The notes beneath the pieces were generated by a model, which saw only the letters and a program-made list of their open reading frames with translations, made no database searches and had not been told where the DNA came from. Position numbers and translations under genes: made by a program. From Taudactylus pleione (taxonomy: Eukaryota > Chordata > Amphibia > Anura > Myobatrachidae), in assembly GCA_031769625.1 (NCBI GenBank), contig JAUIMM010001417.1, forward strand, positions 620,001 to 684,000: a DNA stretch of 64,000 bases, in the 5' to 3' direction. Position 1 is the first letter of the stretch; the number at the start of each line of letters is the position of its first letter. Below, in pieces: positions 48,961 through 61,546 of this stretch.

Positions 48961-49009
48961 TCTGATCCCATGGGCCATTGTGTGGTTGTGGAGATGGAAA
49001 GTAGTAAAT

Positions 49010-50377
49010 GTACTTTGGTGAACATATGCTCCTAATATTTCTCCTAGTGATTTTATTTTCTAAATTGTCCCAATTTTTAGCTCTCCGAACATTACATACT
49101 CTAATACTAGCTGGCGATTTTAATACAGTGGACGAACCTAATATTGACAAGTCCTCTCCTGCTTCACGCCTAAAAGCTCCCTCGTGGTACCATATTTATG
49201 GTCTTATAACTATTTTTCAATTAAGTGATCTGTGGGGGTTACTCAACTTGACAGATAGATCATTTACCCCCTTTCCAGAGCTCATCACTCCCTGACTTGC
49301 AGAGATTACTTTTTAGTGGCCACTCGGATTCTCAGGTGCGATCGGTGGGTATTGGTGACATTATAGTTTCTGATCATGCCTCGATTAGGCTTAGCTTATG
49401 GCATGCTTCTTTCATGACGACTGACCGCCTTTGGCATTTCCCAGATTATCTGTCAAAGTCTGAGGGCTGTTAGAAATTTTTGGCGGTTTCCTGGGCATTA
49501 ATTTAGATGACAACCTGAAGCATTAGGGTAACGGTCTTTTCCTTGGAGACATCGGAGGGGGTCATGAGGGATCATGTTTTTAATTATGTGTCTAAGCTGA
49601 GAATAGAATACTCTGAACAGTAAATTTCCCTGAGATCTGATGGAGCTTTGGAGTTTCATTGCTGTATTATCAGATTCCACTCTGGGATCCTATACAGTGT
49701 AAATGGCTTCTAGAGAGGTGCCTTACAGCGCAGGCACAGACATGTATTGATTACACTAAGGTGGAGGAACAAATGTGGGAAATTGCTGTCAATGATGTTT
49801 AGACCGTAGAGGAAAGGCTCCTTTATTACAGCTATCAGGGATCCTGCTACAGGCGAAACCCATGTCCAAACCTTTTCCCATTTCCATGAATTCTATACTG
49901 AACTTTATCAATCTACATCGATGGACAGGCCTCTGCCATATAGAATTCGAACAGAGGAAAATATGCCTACACTCAGACTCAAAGAGATGCTCTATCAGCC
50001 GACATTACTGAGTCGGAACTGGCAGTTACTGCCCGTCTACAACCACATAAATCTCCAGGATGTGTCGGTTTACCGGGGTATATTTTAAACTTTTACAACC
50101 ACACTTGACGCCAACATTGTTATAACCTTACTACAGAATTCTCCAATACAATCCACCTTACTCATCCTTCACGATTGCCTACGCGATACTTATTCCTAAA
50201 CCTGACAAAGATCCCCTTCTAGTTGACTTCTATCAACCCATATCTCTCCTCAATATGGACGTCAAACATCTCTCCAAAATAACAGCTAATAGACTGCGCA
50301 CTATACTAACAGACTTGTTGTCTTCACACCAAATGGGTCTCGTTCATGGCTGACATTTTGTGACAGCTGTACATACA
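49010..50377 (+). pseudogene. L1/Tx1-like LINE fragment: endonuclease and start of reverse transcriptase
   Basis: At about 49105-49160 the peptide LAGDFNTVDEPNIDKSSPAS carries the GDFN motif of an L1-type AP endonuclease. IIVSDHASIRLSLWH near 49360-49400 carries the SDH motif. From about 50180 comes LIPKPDKDPLLVDFYQPISL followed by LNMDVKHLSKITANRLRTIL and HQMGLVHG, the first conserved blocks of an L1-type RT. Frames shift and stops occur. The RT breaks off at about 50377 and probably resumes at 56365. Confidence 0.8.
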
Positions 50378-50752
50378 GCTTGTCAGGGTTCGGCCTAGGA
50401 TCGGCCATTACCGCAGCAACAGCTTCGCTTGACTTCTCGTGCGGTCAGACGTCAAGTGCGGTGGGGGGTGACGATCTGGGGATTTTGCCTTCGGTGCCTT
50501 TGGACTTCCATGTGCGTATCAGTGTCAGGGTTTCTGAGGTTGCAGTCATGGACGCTGACATGATGCTCCTTCTCACTTGACTGTTCCTTCAACCAATGGT
50601 AGCATTGTTTTGGTCAACAGACGCTGTCCTCCTATGAGCTGCTACCTTAGGGTATATAACTGGGCTCTGGACATAAGGAAGTTGTTTATGCTTGTCATTC
50701 CATTCCAGGTTCCCATACTTGCTCTCAAATTATTCCTAACATATCGATTATA
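50378..50752. other. Unidentified sequence at the left edge of an insertion in the LINE
   Basis: Begins GTCAGGGTTCGGCCTAGG. GC-moderate, no recognised domain. It precedes the 66-bp satellite and may be the left arm of the element that brought the satellite. Confidence 0.4.
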
Positions 50753-53700
50753 TTCTCCAGTGTGTCTGGATTCTCATGCTGTGTACTCAGGGCCTGATTC
50801 AGACTTGGGAATAGAGAGAGATCTCTCTCAACTGATCATCTTGGTGAAACCATGCTGCACTGCAGGTGAGGCAGATTTAAAATGTGCAGAGAGATTTAGA
50901 TTTGGGAGGAGTGTTTCCAAACTGACATCTAAACTGTAGTGTAATAATAAAGCAGTGCAGTATCTGTGGGCTACATGCAAAATCAGCCAGTATTTACCCA
51001 ACATGTAAAAAAAATGTATGCATTTACACCCCTTGCACTGCAATATGGTTTGTTCAGGTTCACAGTTGAGAGAGATATCTCACTATGCCCAACTCTGAAT
51101 CAGGCCCTCAGTACGCATTACTGTGTAGAAATACTGAACCACTCTCCGGTGTGTGTGGATTCTCATGCTGTGTACTCAGTACGCATTACTGTACAAATAC
51201 TGAACCACTCTCCGGTGTGTCTGTTTTCTCATGCTGTGTACTCAGTACGCATTACTGTACAAATACTGAACCACTCTCCAGTGTCTGGATTCTCATGCTG
51301 TGTACTCACTACACATTACTGTACAAATACTGAACCACTCTCCGGTGTGTCTGTTTTCTCATGCTGTGTACTCAGTACGCATTACTGTACAAATACTGAA
51401 CCACTCTCCAGTGTCTGGATTCTCATTCTGTGTACTCAGTACACATTACTGTACAAATACTGAACCACTCTCCGGTGTGTCTGTATTCTCAGTACGCACT
51501 ACTGTACAAATACTGAACCACTCTCCGGTTTGTCTGGAATCTCATGCTGTGTACTCAGTAAACATTACTGTGTACAAATACTGAACCACTCTCCAGTGTC
51601 TGGATTCTCATTCTGTGTACTCAGTAAATATTACTGTACAAATACTGAACCACTCTCTAGTGTGTCTGGATTCTCATGCTGTGTACTCAGTACACATTAC
51701 TGTACAAATACTGAACCACTCTCCGGTGTATCTGGATTCTCATGCTGTGTACTCAGTATGCATTACTGTACAAACACTGAACCACTCTCCTGTGTGGATT
51801 CTCATGCTGTGTACTCAGTACGCATTACTGTACAAATACTGAACCACTCTCCGGTGTGTCTGGATTCTCATTCTGTGTAATCAGTACGCATTACTGTGTA
51901 CAAATACTGAACCACTCTCCGGTGTGTCTGTATTCTCATGCTGTGTACTCAGTACACACTACTGTACAAATACTGAACCACTCTCCTGTGTGTCTGGATT
52001 CTAATGCTGTGTACTCAGTACGCATTACTGTACAAACACTGAACCACTCTCCGGTGTGTCTGGATTCTCATGCTGTGTACTCAGTATGCATTACTGTACA
52101 AATACTGAACCACTCTCCGGTGTGTCTGGATTCTCATGCTGTGTACTCAGTACACATTACTGTACAAATGCTGAACCACTCTCCGGTGTGTCTGTATTCT
52201 CATGCTGTGTACTCAGTATGCATTACTGTGTACAAATACTGAGCCATTCTCCGGTGTGTCTGTATTCTCATGCTGTGTACTCAGTAAATATTACTGTACA
52301 AATACTGAACCACTCTCCGGTGTGTCTGTATTCTCATGCTGTGTACTCAGTACACACTACTGTACAAATACTGAACCACTCTCCTGTGTGTCTGGATTCT
52401 CATGCTGTGTACTCAGTACGCATTACTGTACAAACACTGAACCACTCTCCGGTGTGTCTGGATTCTCATGCTGTGTACTCAGTATGCATTACTGTACAAA
52501 TACTGAACCACTCTCCGGTGTGTCTGGATTCTCATGCTGTGTACTCAGTACACATTACTGTACAAATACTGAACCACTCTCCGGTGTGTCTGGATTCTCA
52601 TGCTGTGTACTCAGTACACATTACTGTACAAATACTGAGCCACTCTCCGGTGTGTCGGGATTTTCATGCTGTGTACTCAGTACGCATTACTGTACAAATA
52701 CTGAACCACTCTCCGGTGTGTCTGGATTCTCATGCTGTGTACTCAGTACGCATTACTGTACAAATACTGAGCCACTCTCCGATGTGTCTGGATTCTCATG
52801 CTGTGTACTCAGTATGCATTACTGTACAAATACTGAACCACTCTCCTGTGTGTCTGGATTCTCATGCTGTGTACTCAGTACACATTACTGTACAAATACT
52901 GAACCACTCTCCGGTGTGTCTGTATTCTCATGCTGTGTACTCAGTACGCATTACTGTACAAATACTGAGCCACTCTCCGGTGTGTCTGGATTCTCATGCT
53001 GTGTACTCAGTACGCATTACTGTACAAACACTGAGCCACTCTCCGGTGTGTCTGGATTCTCATGCTGTGTACTCAGTATGCAATTACTGTGTACAAATAC
53101 TGAGCCACTCTCCGGTGTGTCTGGATTCTCATGCTGTGTACTCATTACACATTACTGTATAAATACTGAGCCACTCTCCGGTGTGTCTGTATTCTCATGC
53201 TGTGTACTCAGTACACATTACTGTATAAATACTGAGCCACTCTCCGGTGTGTCTGGATTCTCATGTGGTGTACTCACTACACATTACTGTACAAATACTG
53301 AACCACTCTCCGGTGTGTCTGGATTCTCATGCTGTGTACTCAGTATGCATTACTGTACAAATACTGAGCCACTCTCCGGTGTGTCTGGATTCTCATGCTG
53401 TGTACTCAGTACACATTACTGTACAAATACTGAACCACTCTCCATTGTGTCTGGATTCTCATGCTGTGTACTCCGTAAACATTACTGTACAAATACTGAG
53501 CCACTCTCCGGTGTGTCTGTATTCTCATTCTGTGTACTCAATACGCATTACTGTACAAATACTGAACCACTCTCCGGTGTGTCTGGATTCTCATGCTGTG
53601 TACTCAGTACGCATTACTGTACAAATACTGAACCACTCTCCGGTGTGTCTGGATTCTCATGCTGTGTACTCAGTACGCATTACTGTACAAATACTGAGCC

Positions 53701-55843
53701 ACTCTCCGGTGTGTCTGGATTCTCATGCTGTGTACTCAGTACGCATTACTGTACAAACACTGAGCCACTCTCCGGTGTGTCTGGATTCTCATGCTGTGTA
53801 CTCAGTATGCAATTACTGTGTACAAATACTGAGCCACTCTCCGGTGTGTCTGGATTCTCATGCTGTGTACTCATTACACATTACTGTATAAATACTGAGC
53901 CACTCTCCGGTGTGTCTGTATTCTCATGCTGTGTACTCAGTACACATTACTGTATAAATACTGAGCCACTCTCCGGTGTGTCTGGATTCTCATGCGGTGT
54001 ACTCACTACACATTACTGTACAAATACTGAACCACTCTCCGGTGTGTCTGGATTCTCATGCTGTGTACTCAGTATGCATTACTGTACAAATACTGAGCCA
54101 CTCTCCGGTGTGTCTGGATTCTCATGCTGTGTACTCAGTACACATTACTGTACAAATACTGAACCACTCTCCATTGTGTCTGGATTCTCATGCTGTGTAC
54201 TCCGTAAACATTACTGTACAAATACTGAGCCACTCTCCGGTGTGTCTGTATTCTCATTCTGTGTACTCAATACGCATTACTGTACAAATACTGAACCACT
54301 CTCCGGTGTGTCTGGATTCTCATGCTGTGTACTCAGTACGCATTACTGTACAAATACTGAACCACTCTCCGGTGTGTCTGGATTCTCATGCTGTGTACTC
54401 ATGCTGTGTACTCAGAAAATATTACTGTACAAACACTGAATCACTCTCCGGTGTGTCTGGATTCTCATGCTGTGTACTCAGTACGCATTACTGTACAAAT
54501 ACTGAACCACTCTCCGGTGTGTCTGGATTCTCATGCTGTGTACTCAGTACACATTACTGTACAAACACTGAACCACTCTACGGTGTGTCTGGATTCTCAT
54601 GCTGGGTACTCAGTACGCACTACTGTACAAATACTGAACCACTCTCCGGTGTGTCTGGATTCTCATGCTGTGTACTCAGTACACAATACTGTACAAATAC
54701 TGAGCCACTCTCCGGTGTGTCTGGATTCTCATGCTGTGTACTCAGTACGCATTACTGTACAAACACTGAACCACTCTCCGGTGTGTCTGGATTCTCATGC
54801 TGTGTACTCAGTACGCATTACTGTACAAATACTGAACCACTCTCCGGTGTGTCTGGATTCTCATGCTGTGTACTCAGTACGCATTACTGTACAAATACTG
54901 AACCACTCTCCGGTGTGTCTGGATTCTCATGCTGTGTACTCAGTACGCATTACTGTACAAATACTGAACCACTCTCCGGTGTGTCTGGATTCTCATGCTG
55001 TGTACTCAGTACGCATTACTGTACAAATACTGAGCCACTCTCCGGTGTGTCTGGATTCTCATGCTGTGTACTCAGTAAGCATTACTGTATAAATACTGAA
55101 CCACTCTCCGGTGTGTCTGTATTCTCATGCTGTGTACTCAGTATGCATTACTGTACAAACACTGAACCACTCTCCGGTGTGTCTGGATTCTCATGCTGTT
55201 TACTCAGTACGCATTACTGTACAAACACTGAACCAGTCTCCGGTGTGTCTGGATTCTCATGCTGTGTACTCAGTAAATATTACTGTACAAACACTGAACC
55301 AGTCTCCGGTGTGTCTGGATTCTCATGCTGTGTACTCATTAAATATTACTGTACAAATACTGAACCACTCTCCGGTGTGTCTGGATTCTCATGCTGTGTA
55401 CTCAGTACGCAGTACTGTACAAATACTGAGCCACTCTCCGGTGTGTCTGGATTCTCATGCGGTGTACTCAGTACGCATTACTGTACAAATACTGAACCAC
55501 TCTATGCTGTGTACTCAGTACGCATTACTGTACAAATACTGAACCACTCTCCGGTGTGTCTGGATTCTCATGCTGTGTACTCAGTACACATTACTGTACA
55601 AATACTGAGCCACTCTCTGGTGTGTCTGGATTCTCATGCTGTGTACTCAGTATTCACTACTGTACAAATACTGAGCCACTCTCCGGTGTGTCTGTATTCT
55701 CATGTTGTGTACTCAGTACACATTATTGTACAAACACTGAGCCACTCTCCGGTGTGTCTGGATTCTCATGCTGTGTACTCAGTATGAATTACTGTGTACA
55801 AATACTGAGCCACTCTCCGGTGTGTCTGGATTCGTACACTGTG
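50753..55843. repeat. 66-bp satellite, about 72 copies, interrupted by a MITE
   Basis: The unit is AACCACTCTCCGGTGTGTCT, GGATTCTCATGCTGTGTACT, CAGTACGCATTACTGTACAA, ATACTG. The 66-bp period (22 codons) keeps two frames open for as many as 745 codons, with no other coding evidence. A block of 11 units is duplicated at a distance of 729 bases (for example the variant CAGTATGCAATTACTG at about 53072 and 53801). Confidence 0.98.
50790..51107. mobile_element. 318-bp MITE with GGGCCTGATTCAG ends, second copy
   Basis: Same family as 10737-11046, sharing CTTGGTGAAACCATGCTGCA, GTGGGCTACATGCAAAA and CAGCCAGTATTTACCC. It sits inside the first satellite unit, with TCA on both sides (50787-50789, 51108-51110). 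All the neighbouring intact units show the empty site GTGTACTCAGTACGC. Confidence 0.92.
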
Positions 55844-56364
55844 TATGCAGTGCATCCTCATTCTACACCAGTGTCAGCAGTACAACCTATTCTCCATTGT
55901 CAACAACACATTCTCTCTCTCAGTGGATCTTCTCTCCAACTTCTCAAAGTATCACTCCAGGAATTAACACCCTTGTACCCACTCTATACTCAGTATGGAG
56001 ATTATTCTACCTGTGGGACATAGTGGTGTATCTTTCTCCACTCCCACTCGCAGCAGTTTCCTGACCAGGGGACTGCGACCTGCTTGCCTGGTGCAACTGA
56101 AACCCATATACCGCATGGAGGGGTCACTGTTGAATACCTCCCAGCAGGTTAGATTCCGTAACCTTGATCTGGTCTCGTTAACATCCGCTGTTTGTGGATG
56201 AGAACATATATCCAGGCCCCTCACCTCCGATTCCTACCCGGGACCACAGAGCTTTCAGCCCCTTAGTAGGGAATTCAGGTAAGCCAGTTATTGCAGCAGT
56301 GATAACTGCTGAAAGGAGAGGTGTTGGGGGGAAGCTACTGTAGACAACACAAAGTTTGTCATTG
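55844..56364. other. Unidentified sequence between the satellite and the resumed LINE
   Basis: No recognised domain. It may be the right arm of the insertion that split the LINE. Confidence 0.4.
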
Positions 56365-58090
56365 TGCCACTTGGCCCCAACTATTTACGGGTTTAGAGAG
56401 ACCTGAATCTGACCCCTCTATCTATCTAATGTGTTATTTTTACTCACAGCTCATCACTTCTTTGTTGGTTAAAGGGACCCTATACTAATGCACAGAGATA
56501 CACGTCAGGGGTGCCCTTTATTGCCCCTCTTCTTTAATCTTTCAATAGACCAACTTTTCTGCAGTTAACAATCTTGGTTTCCATTCAAAGTTATCTCTGT
56601 GGACAATGCTGAAATCAAACCGTCAGATTTTGCCTACAACGTCTTACTGTATATTACCAATCCTAAAGAATCTCAGGATTATGCTGAATAAATTGCAGGA
56701 GTTCGGTGATGTTTCAGACTTTGCAGCCAACATGACTACATCCACGGGCCCTTTCCTGCACCCTATATAAAGAAATCATGTTGGAGCAACCTCCTCCGAT
56801 TTGGAAGAAGAACCCAATCACCTAACTGGGTAATCATCTACCTACGCGCCCCCTGGGGGTTATATCGACTTACCAAAATGAGCTCTGGCATTTCAGGGAA
56901 TCTTCTTTCATCTTACCTGGGTAGGGCTAGTTTGGTCAGAATTGTGACATCTCCTCGGTTTATGGATTTTTTTACAGTCCCTGCCGCTTCTGCTCACTTC
57001 CGTTTAGGAAACTCGTTTGGCAAATCAACAATCTAAATCTAATGGAGGCATCAACTTTCCACACCTGCCACATTACAACCATGCTGCCATACTGAGGTAT
57101 TTATGGGACTGGCTTCATGGTCATCATTCCTACACAAATACATCCCTTGAGTGGTATTTCCTGACTGACTGTCGTTTTCTTCATTACCTCTATCAACATG
57201 ATCCTGAAATTCCACAGCAGATACATGAGAATCCCTTATCGCAGTCCACACGTAATTGTGGTACATAATGTGGCATAGTCACAGATCTGGGTTTGTGCCA
57301 TTCTTGGGTAATCCCGAGTGTCGGTGTGGTGCACAGGATTTCCCATTTACCAGATTGAGGTCACCCCATCCTGAGACAATCGGCTGCTTGGCATATAAAC
57401 AAAGCGACCACTGACATTAGCACAGACAATACAGAAGCTTCCTACTTTACATCACTTCCCCCCCTTGCACTCTTCCAAGCACAGCATTACGTCAGTGCCT
57501 CATTTGTGTGGTCCTCAGTCCAAGATTAGCAGAACGCGTTGGGCCGTTGGCATCTATCCTCTCCGATCCCCATCATGCTATATATGTAGATCACTCCTAC
57601 ATGAGAACGGTTATGGATCAATGATCAGACTCAATCTGGTAGGAATCTCTGGCTACAAAGTCATCCCATTTCTTTCCTACAACACTCTAGTCAGTGCTCC
57701 CAATATATCGCGTAAGGAACTATCCGCGGCTCAGTATCAGGAAACGTTTCCCAACATCTGTCACGAAGCCTACTTTACACCCCATAGACATGTTATTAGC
57801 TGGTATGTCATCCTCTCATTCCTCTTATCGCGTAAGGAACTATCCAATGCTCAGTATCAGGAAACGTTTCCCAACATCTGTCACAAAGCCTTTTTTACAC
57901 CCCATAGACATGTTATTAGCTGGTATGTCATCTTCCCATTCCTCTTCTCGCCCTAAGACCCCCACCAGCCAATCGCCTTCATTCCTTTGGAGCTTACCCT
58001 TCCTTTGCTGCTTTTGGCAACAGATTAGGAAAGTTGCTTTGGAAAACCGAGTCAACTATTTACCACTAACCAGTGATATGGGCGATCTTC
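56365..58090 (+). pseudogene. L1/Tx1-like LINE fragment: later reverse transcriptase and C-terminal region
   Basis: RDTRQGCPLL-like text at about 56490-56520 corresponds to the RT block GTRQGCPLSPLLFN. GPFPAPYIKK, AFQGIFFH- and APWGLYRL-like pieces follow (about 56740-56910). Then NGGINFPHLPHYNHAAILRY and LWDWLHGHHSY at about 57040-57130 match the region after the RT in L1-type elements. Many stops and frame changes. The order and strand fit a continuation of 49010-50377. Confidence 0.75.
57708..57947. repeat. 120-bp tandem duplication inside the LINE fragment
   Basis: TCGCGTAAGGAACTATCC starts at 57708 and again at 57828. The copies differ at a few positions and keep the same frame (KELSAAQYQETFPNICHEAY versus KELSNAQYQETFPNICHKAF). 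Confidence 0.95.
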
Positions 58091-58136
58091 TGCATTTTAC
58101 CTAGTTGTCAGAGAGAAACTAGAGGTTGTAAAATAA

Positions 58137-58800
58137 CCTACTTATAATTATTAGTGCTGCCGCAGGAGAAGGCCATATTACATGTATTAGTGCTGCCGCA
58201 GGGAAGGCCATATTACATGTAATTATTAGTGCTGCCGCAGGAGAAGGCCATATTACATGTAATTATTAGTGCTGCCGCAGGGAAGGCCGTGTTACATGTA
58301 ATTATTAGTGCTGCCGCAGGGAAGGCCATATTACATGTAATTATTAGTGCTGCCGCAGGAGAAGGCCGTATTATATGTAATTATTAGTGCTGCCGCAGGG
58401 AAGGCCGTATTACATGTAATTATTAGTGCTTCCGCAGGGAAGGCCGTATTACATGCAATTATTAGTGCTTCCGCAGGGACGGCCGTATTACATGTAATTA
58501 TTAGTGCTGCCGCAGGGAAGGCCGTATAACATGTAATTATTAGTGCTGCCGCAGGGAAGGCCGTATTACATGTAATTATTAGTGCTGCCGCAGGGACGGC
58601 CGTATTACATGTAATTATTAGTGCTGCCGCAGGGACGGCCGTATTACATGTAATTATTAGTGCTGCCGCAGGGACGGCCGTATTACATGTAATTATTAGT
58701 GCTTCCGCAGGGAAGGCCGTATAACATGTAATTATTAGTGCTGCCGCAGGGAAGGCCATATAACATGTAATTATTAGTGCTGCCGCAGGGAAGGCCATAT
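58137..58800. repeat. 39-bp minisatellite, about 17 copies
   Basis: The unit is TAATTATTAGTGCTGCCGCA followed by GGGAAGGCCGTATTACATG. The variants GGAGAAGG, GGGACGG and GCTTCCGC recur. The 155-codon minus-strand frame here is due to the 13-codon period. Confidence 0.96.
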
Positions 58801-59098
58801 TGCAGAGTTTAATTAACGCAGACCATCCGACCCCAACTGTATTTTTAGAGAAACTTCCACATGGTTATCATGGACTGCCTTGGAAGCACATTAGATAAGG
58901 AAGAGCGGTCCTCTGATACGAGGGAGAGTTACGCACATACGTTTCCCATAGACTATAGACTCAGAGTATGTGACTCGCTCTAACATACCCTATGGGACGG
59001 TTACTGCCAATTAGATCACATTTTCCCATTCTCCTGGATTGTGAAAGCAATATGGTCTCCTCGGTTCCCTTTGTTTCATTTCTAGCTTATAGTTCATA

Positions 59099-59449
59099 GT
59101 GTTCACTCTAGCTCCGGCGGCAGCTGCGCCCAAAAAGGGGGCATGGCCAATGAAAAGGGGGCGTGTCTATAAGACGCGTCCCCTTTTCATCACACTTGGG
59201 GGCGTGCCCGCACTTACGGACACGCCAGGCAGCCTCCAAGCGCTTCCAAGACGGAGAATAGATGCCAGGTGCATGCGTCTGGCGTCTATTTTCCGGCGGT
59301 AACCAGGTCACCACACATTTCCCCACCCGCGGGACAATGTGACCCGCGGGTGAAGACGGCACCCGCAGGCTGTGAGGGCAGGGCGCTTTTTGCCCTCCAG
59401 AAGGAAAGCAGGGCACCGCGCCCCGCTAAAACAGCCTAGCGGGAATGTT
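59099..59449. mobile_element. Non-autonomous DNA transposon related to 3927-4237
   Basis: It starts GTGTTCACTCTAGCTCCGG and ends CTAAAACAGCCTAGCGGGAA plus TGTTA, corresponding to both ends of the copy in gene A. The flanks AGTTCATA and AGTTCACT may be a diverged 8-bp target duplication. It includes a stem formed by GAAAAGGGGGCGTGTC and its partner near 59170-59190. Confidence 0.65.
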
Positions 59450-59704
59450 AGTTCACTCGCATGACTGTCTTCCCTTATAGAAGTTACTGTCTACACTCTT
59501 CTTTTTTATCTGCTTCTATTTGGGTTTGTATACAGCAGATTTATCTATACTGTATGTCCGTTATCTCTCATTGTTTACATTCATATACTGACTGTTAGTC
59601 ACTTCTTATTACTATTATCTGCTCACTGTTTCAATGTTTCACTGTTGAGTGTATGGCTGTGATTCACACCAACTCTTTGTGTAAATGTTATTTTACCTAA
59701 CACA

Positions 59705-60872
59705 CAATGTTTGAGAAAGTGTGAGGAGGAGACTGATCAGACCTTTGGGCTGGTAACACAGTGATATGATGTGAGGGGGAGAGCAGGAGTATAATAGGGG
59801 CTGATGGCTCCTGATGTATATGATATACCAGAGAGTGAGGGAGGAGACTGGTCAGATCTCTGGGCTGGTAACACACAGTGACATGATGTGAGGAGGAGAG
59901 CAGGAGTATAATAGAGGCTGATGGCTCCTGATGTATGAGATACACCAGAGAGTGTGGGGAGGAGACTGGTCAGATCTCTGGGCTGGTAACACACAGTGAC
60001 ATGATGTGAGGAGAGCAGGAGTATAATAGGGGCTGATGGCTCCTGATGTATGAGATACACCAGAGAGTGTGGGGAGGAGACTGGTCAGATCTCTGGGCTG
60101 GTAACACACAGTGACATGATGTGAGGGGGAGAGCAGGAGTATAATAGGGGCTGATGGCTCCTGATGTATATGATACACCAGAGAGTGAGGGAGGAGACTG
60201 GTCAGATCTCTGGGCTGGTAACACACAGTGACATGATGTGAGGGGGAGAGCAGGAGTATAATAGGGGCTGATGGCTCCTGATGTATGAGATACACCAGAG
60301 AGTGTGGGGAGGAGACTGGTCAGATCTCTGGGCTGGTAACACACAGTGACATGATGTGAGGAGGAGAGCAGGAGTATAATAGGGAATGATGGCTCCTGAT
60401 GTATGAGATACACCAGAGAGTGTGGGGAGGAGACTGGTCAGATCTCTGGGCTGGTAACACACAGTGACATGATGTGAGGAGGAGAGCAGGAGTATAATAG
60501 GGGCTGATGGCTCCTGATGTATGAGATACACCAGAGAGTGTGGGGAGGAGACTGGTCAGATCTCTGGGCTGGTAACACACAGTGACATGATGTGAGGGGG
60601 AGAGCAGGAGTATAATAGGGGCTGATGGCTCCTGATGTATGAGATACACCAGAGAGTGTGGGAAGGAGACTGGTCAGATCTCTGGGCTGGTAACACACAG
60701 TTACATGATGTGAGGAGGAGAGCAGGAGTATAATAGGGGCTGATGGCTCCTGATGTATGAGATACACCAGAGAGTATGGGGAGGAGACTGGTCAGATCTC
60801 TGGGCTGGTAACACAGAGTGACATGATGTGAGGGGGAGAGCAGGAGTATAATAGGGGCTGATGGCTCCTGAC
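59705..60872. repeat. 118-bp minisatellite, about ten copies, in gene B intron 6
   Basis: Same unit as 11655-11917, seen inverted: GTCAGATCTCTGGGCTGGTA, ACACACAGTGACATGATGTG, AGCAGGAGTATAATAGGGGC, TGATGGCTCCTGATGTATGA. It begins close to the exon 6 donor, as in gene A. Confidence 0.97.
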
Positions 60873-60974
60873 TCCGCCACTGGGCAAACACATTTCCCTT
60901 TTTACTTTGTACTGTTGTAGTGACTTAGCAAGAAGAATATATGACTCTTTTCTGAGTAAGTGTTTATTACTCAC

Positions 60975-61179
60975 CTGTGCTGATATCTGTAGGGATTTCC
61001 TCCACCTTACACTGCTGATCATCCTTCATATACGTGTCTTCTCCCTCTATATCTGCTGCCTTCATATCAGTCACATACGTCTCTTGTTCTCCGTCTGTAT
61101 CTTCTACCTTTATATCAGTCACATACATCTCTTCTTCTCCCGCTATATCTTCTACCTTTATATTAGCCAGACTTTCACC
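60975..61179 (-). CDS. Zinc-finger gene B, exon 6 (acidic repeats with SUMO-consensus lysines)
   Basis: On the - strand the acceptor is TTACTAAG at 61180 and the donor ACAG|GTGAGT at 60974. The 205-base exon reads GESLANIKVEDIAGEEEMYV, TDIKVEDTDGEQETYV, TDMKAADIEGEDTYM, then KDDQQCKVEEIPTDIST. It has three 16-residue units against four in gene A, which accounts for the length difference of 51 bases (48 plus one codon). The first two contain IKVED, a strong psi-K-x-E-D SUMO-type motif. The third has lost the Glu (MKAAD). A further CKVEE occurs near the end. Phase matches exons 5 and 7. Confidence 0.9.
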
Positions 61180-61329
61180 CTTAGTAACACACAAAACAAT
61201 AAAATAACAGTTTAAAAATGTTCGATTTCATTAAATCACATTAATTAGAATAATTCTGGTTAAAAAGACACACACAGCTTCCTATAGATCATATAAGGAC
61301 ACTGTGGTATATTGGTGAGACTCAACTAC

Positions 61330-61427
61330 CTGATGCTCCTGTGGGATCCTGTGATTCTCCTCTATACAATCCTTTGAATAAAGAGGATGGGGACATCTCT
61401 CTGGGGTATTTCTGTTACTGGGTCCAT
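61330..61427 (-). CDS. Zinc-finger gene B, exon 5
   Basis: Acceptor CTCCTACAG and donor CATCAG|GTAGTT on the - strand. The 98 bases encode [20 protein letters not shown] and [13 protein letters not shown], matching gene A's exon 5 in size and phase. The block is conserved in this frog family; its function is unknown. The intron upstream (61428-61546) is short because it lacks the MITE found in gene A. Confidence 0.92.
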
Positions 61428-61546
61428 CTGTAGGAGACACATAGTGACTGAGTACATTGTATATATGTGATTATCAGGTGATGTGTGTATATAGGGGGCC
61501 CCCATACCTGCTCTCCCCGGTACAATAAATGACAGTCTCCTCTTAC

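Noticed and set aside
52202..54439. 745-codon plus-strand frame with a 22-residue repeat (TEPLSGVSGFSCCVLSTHYC)
   Set aside because: It is exactly the 66-bp satellite. A second frame is open for over 600 codons across the same units, there is no start context or splice structure, and variants break the frame at random.
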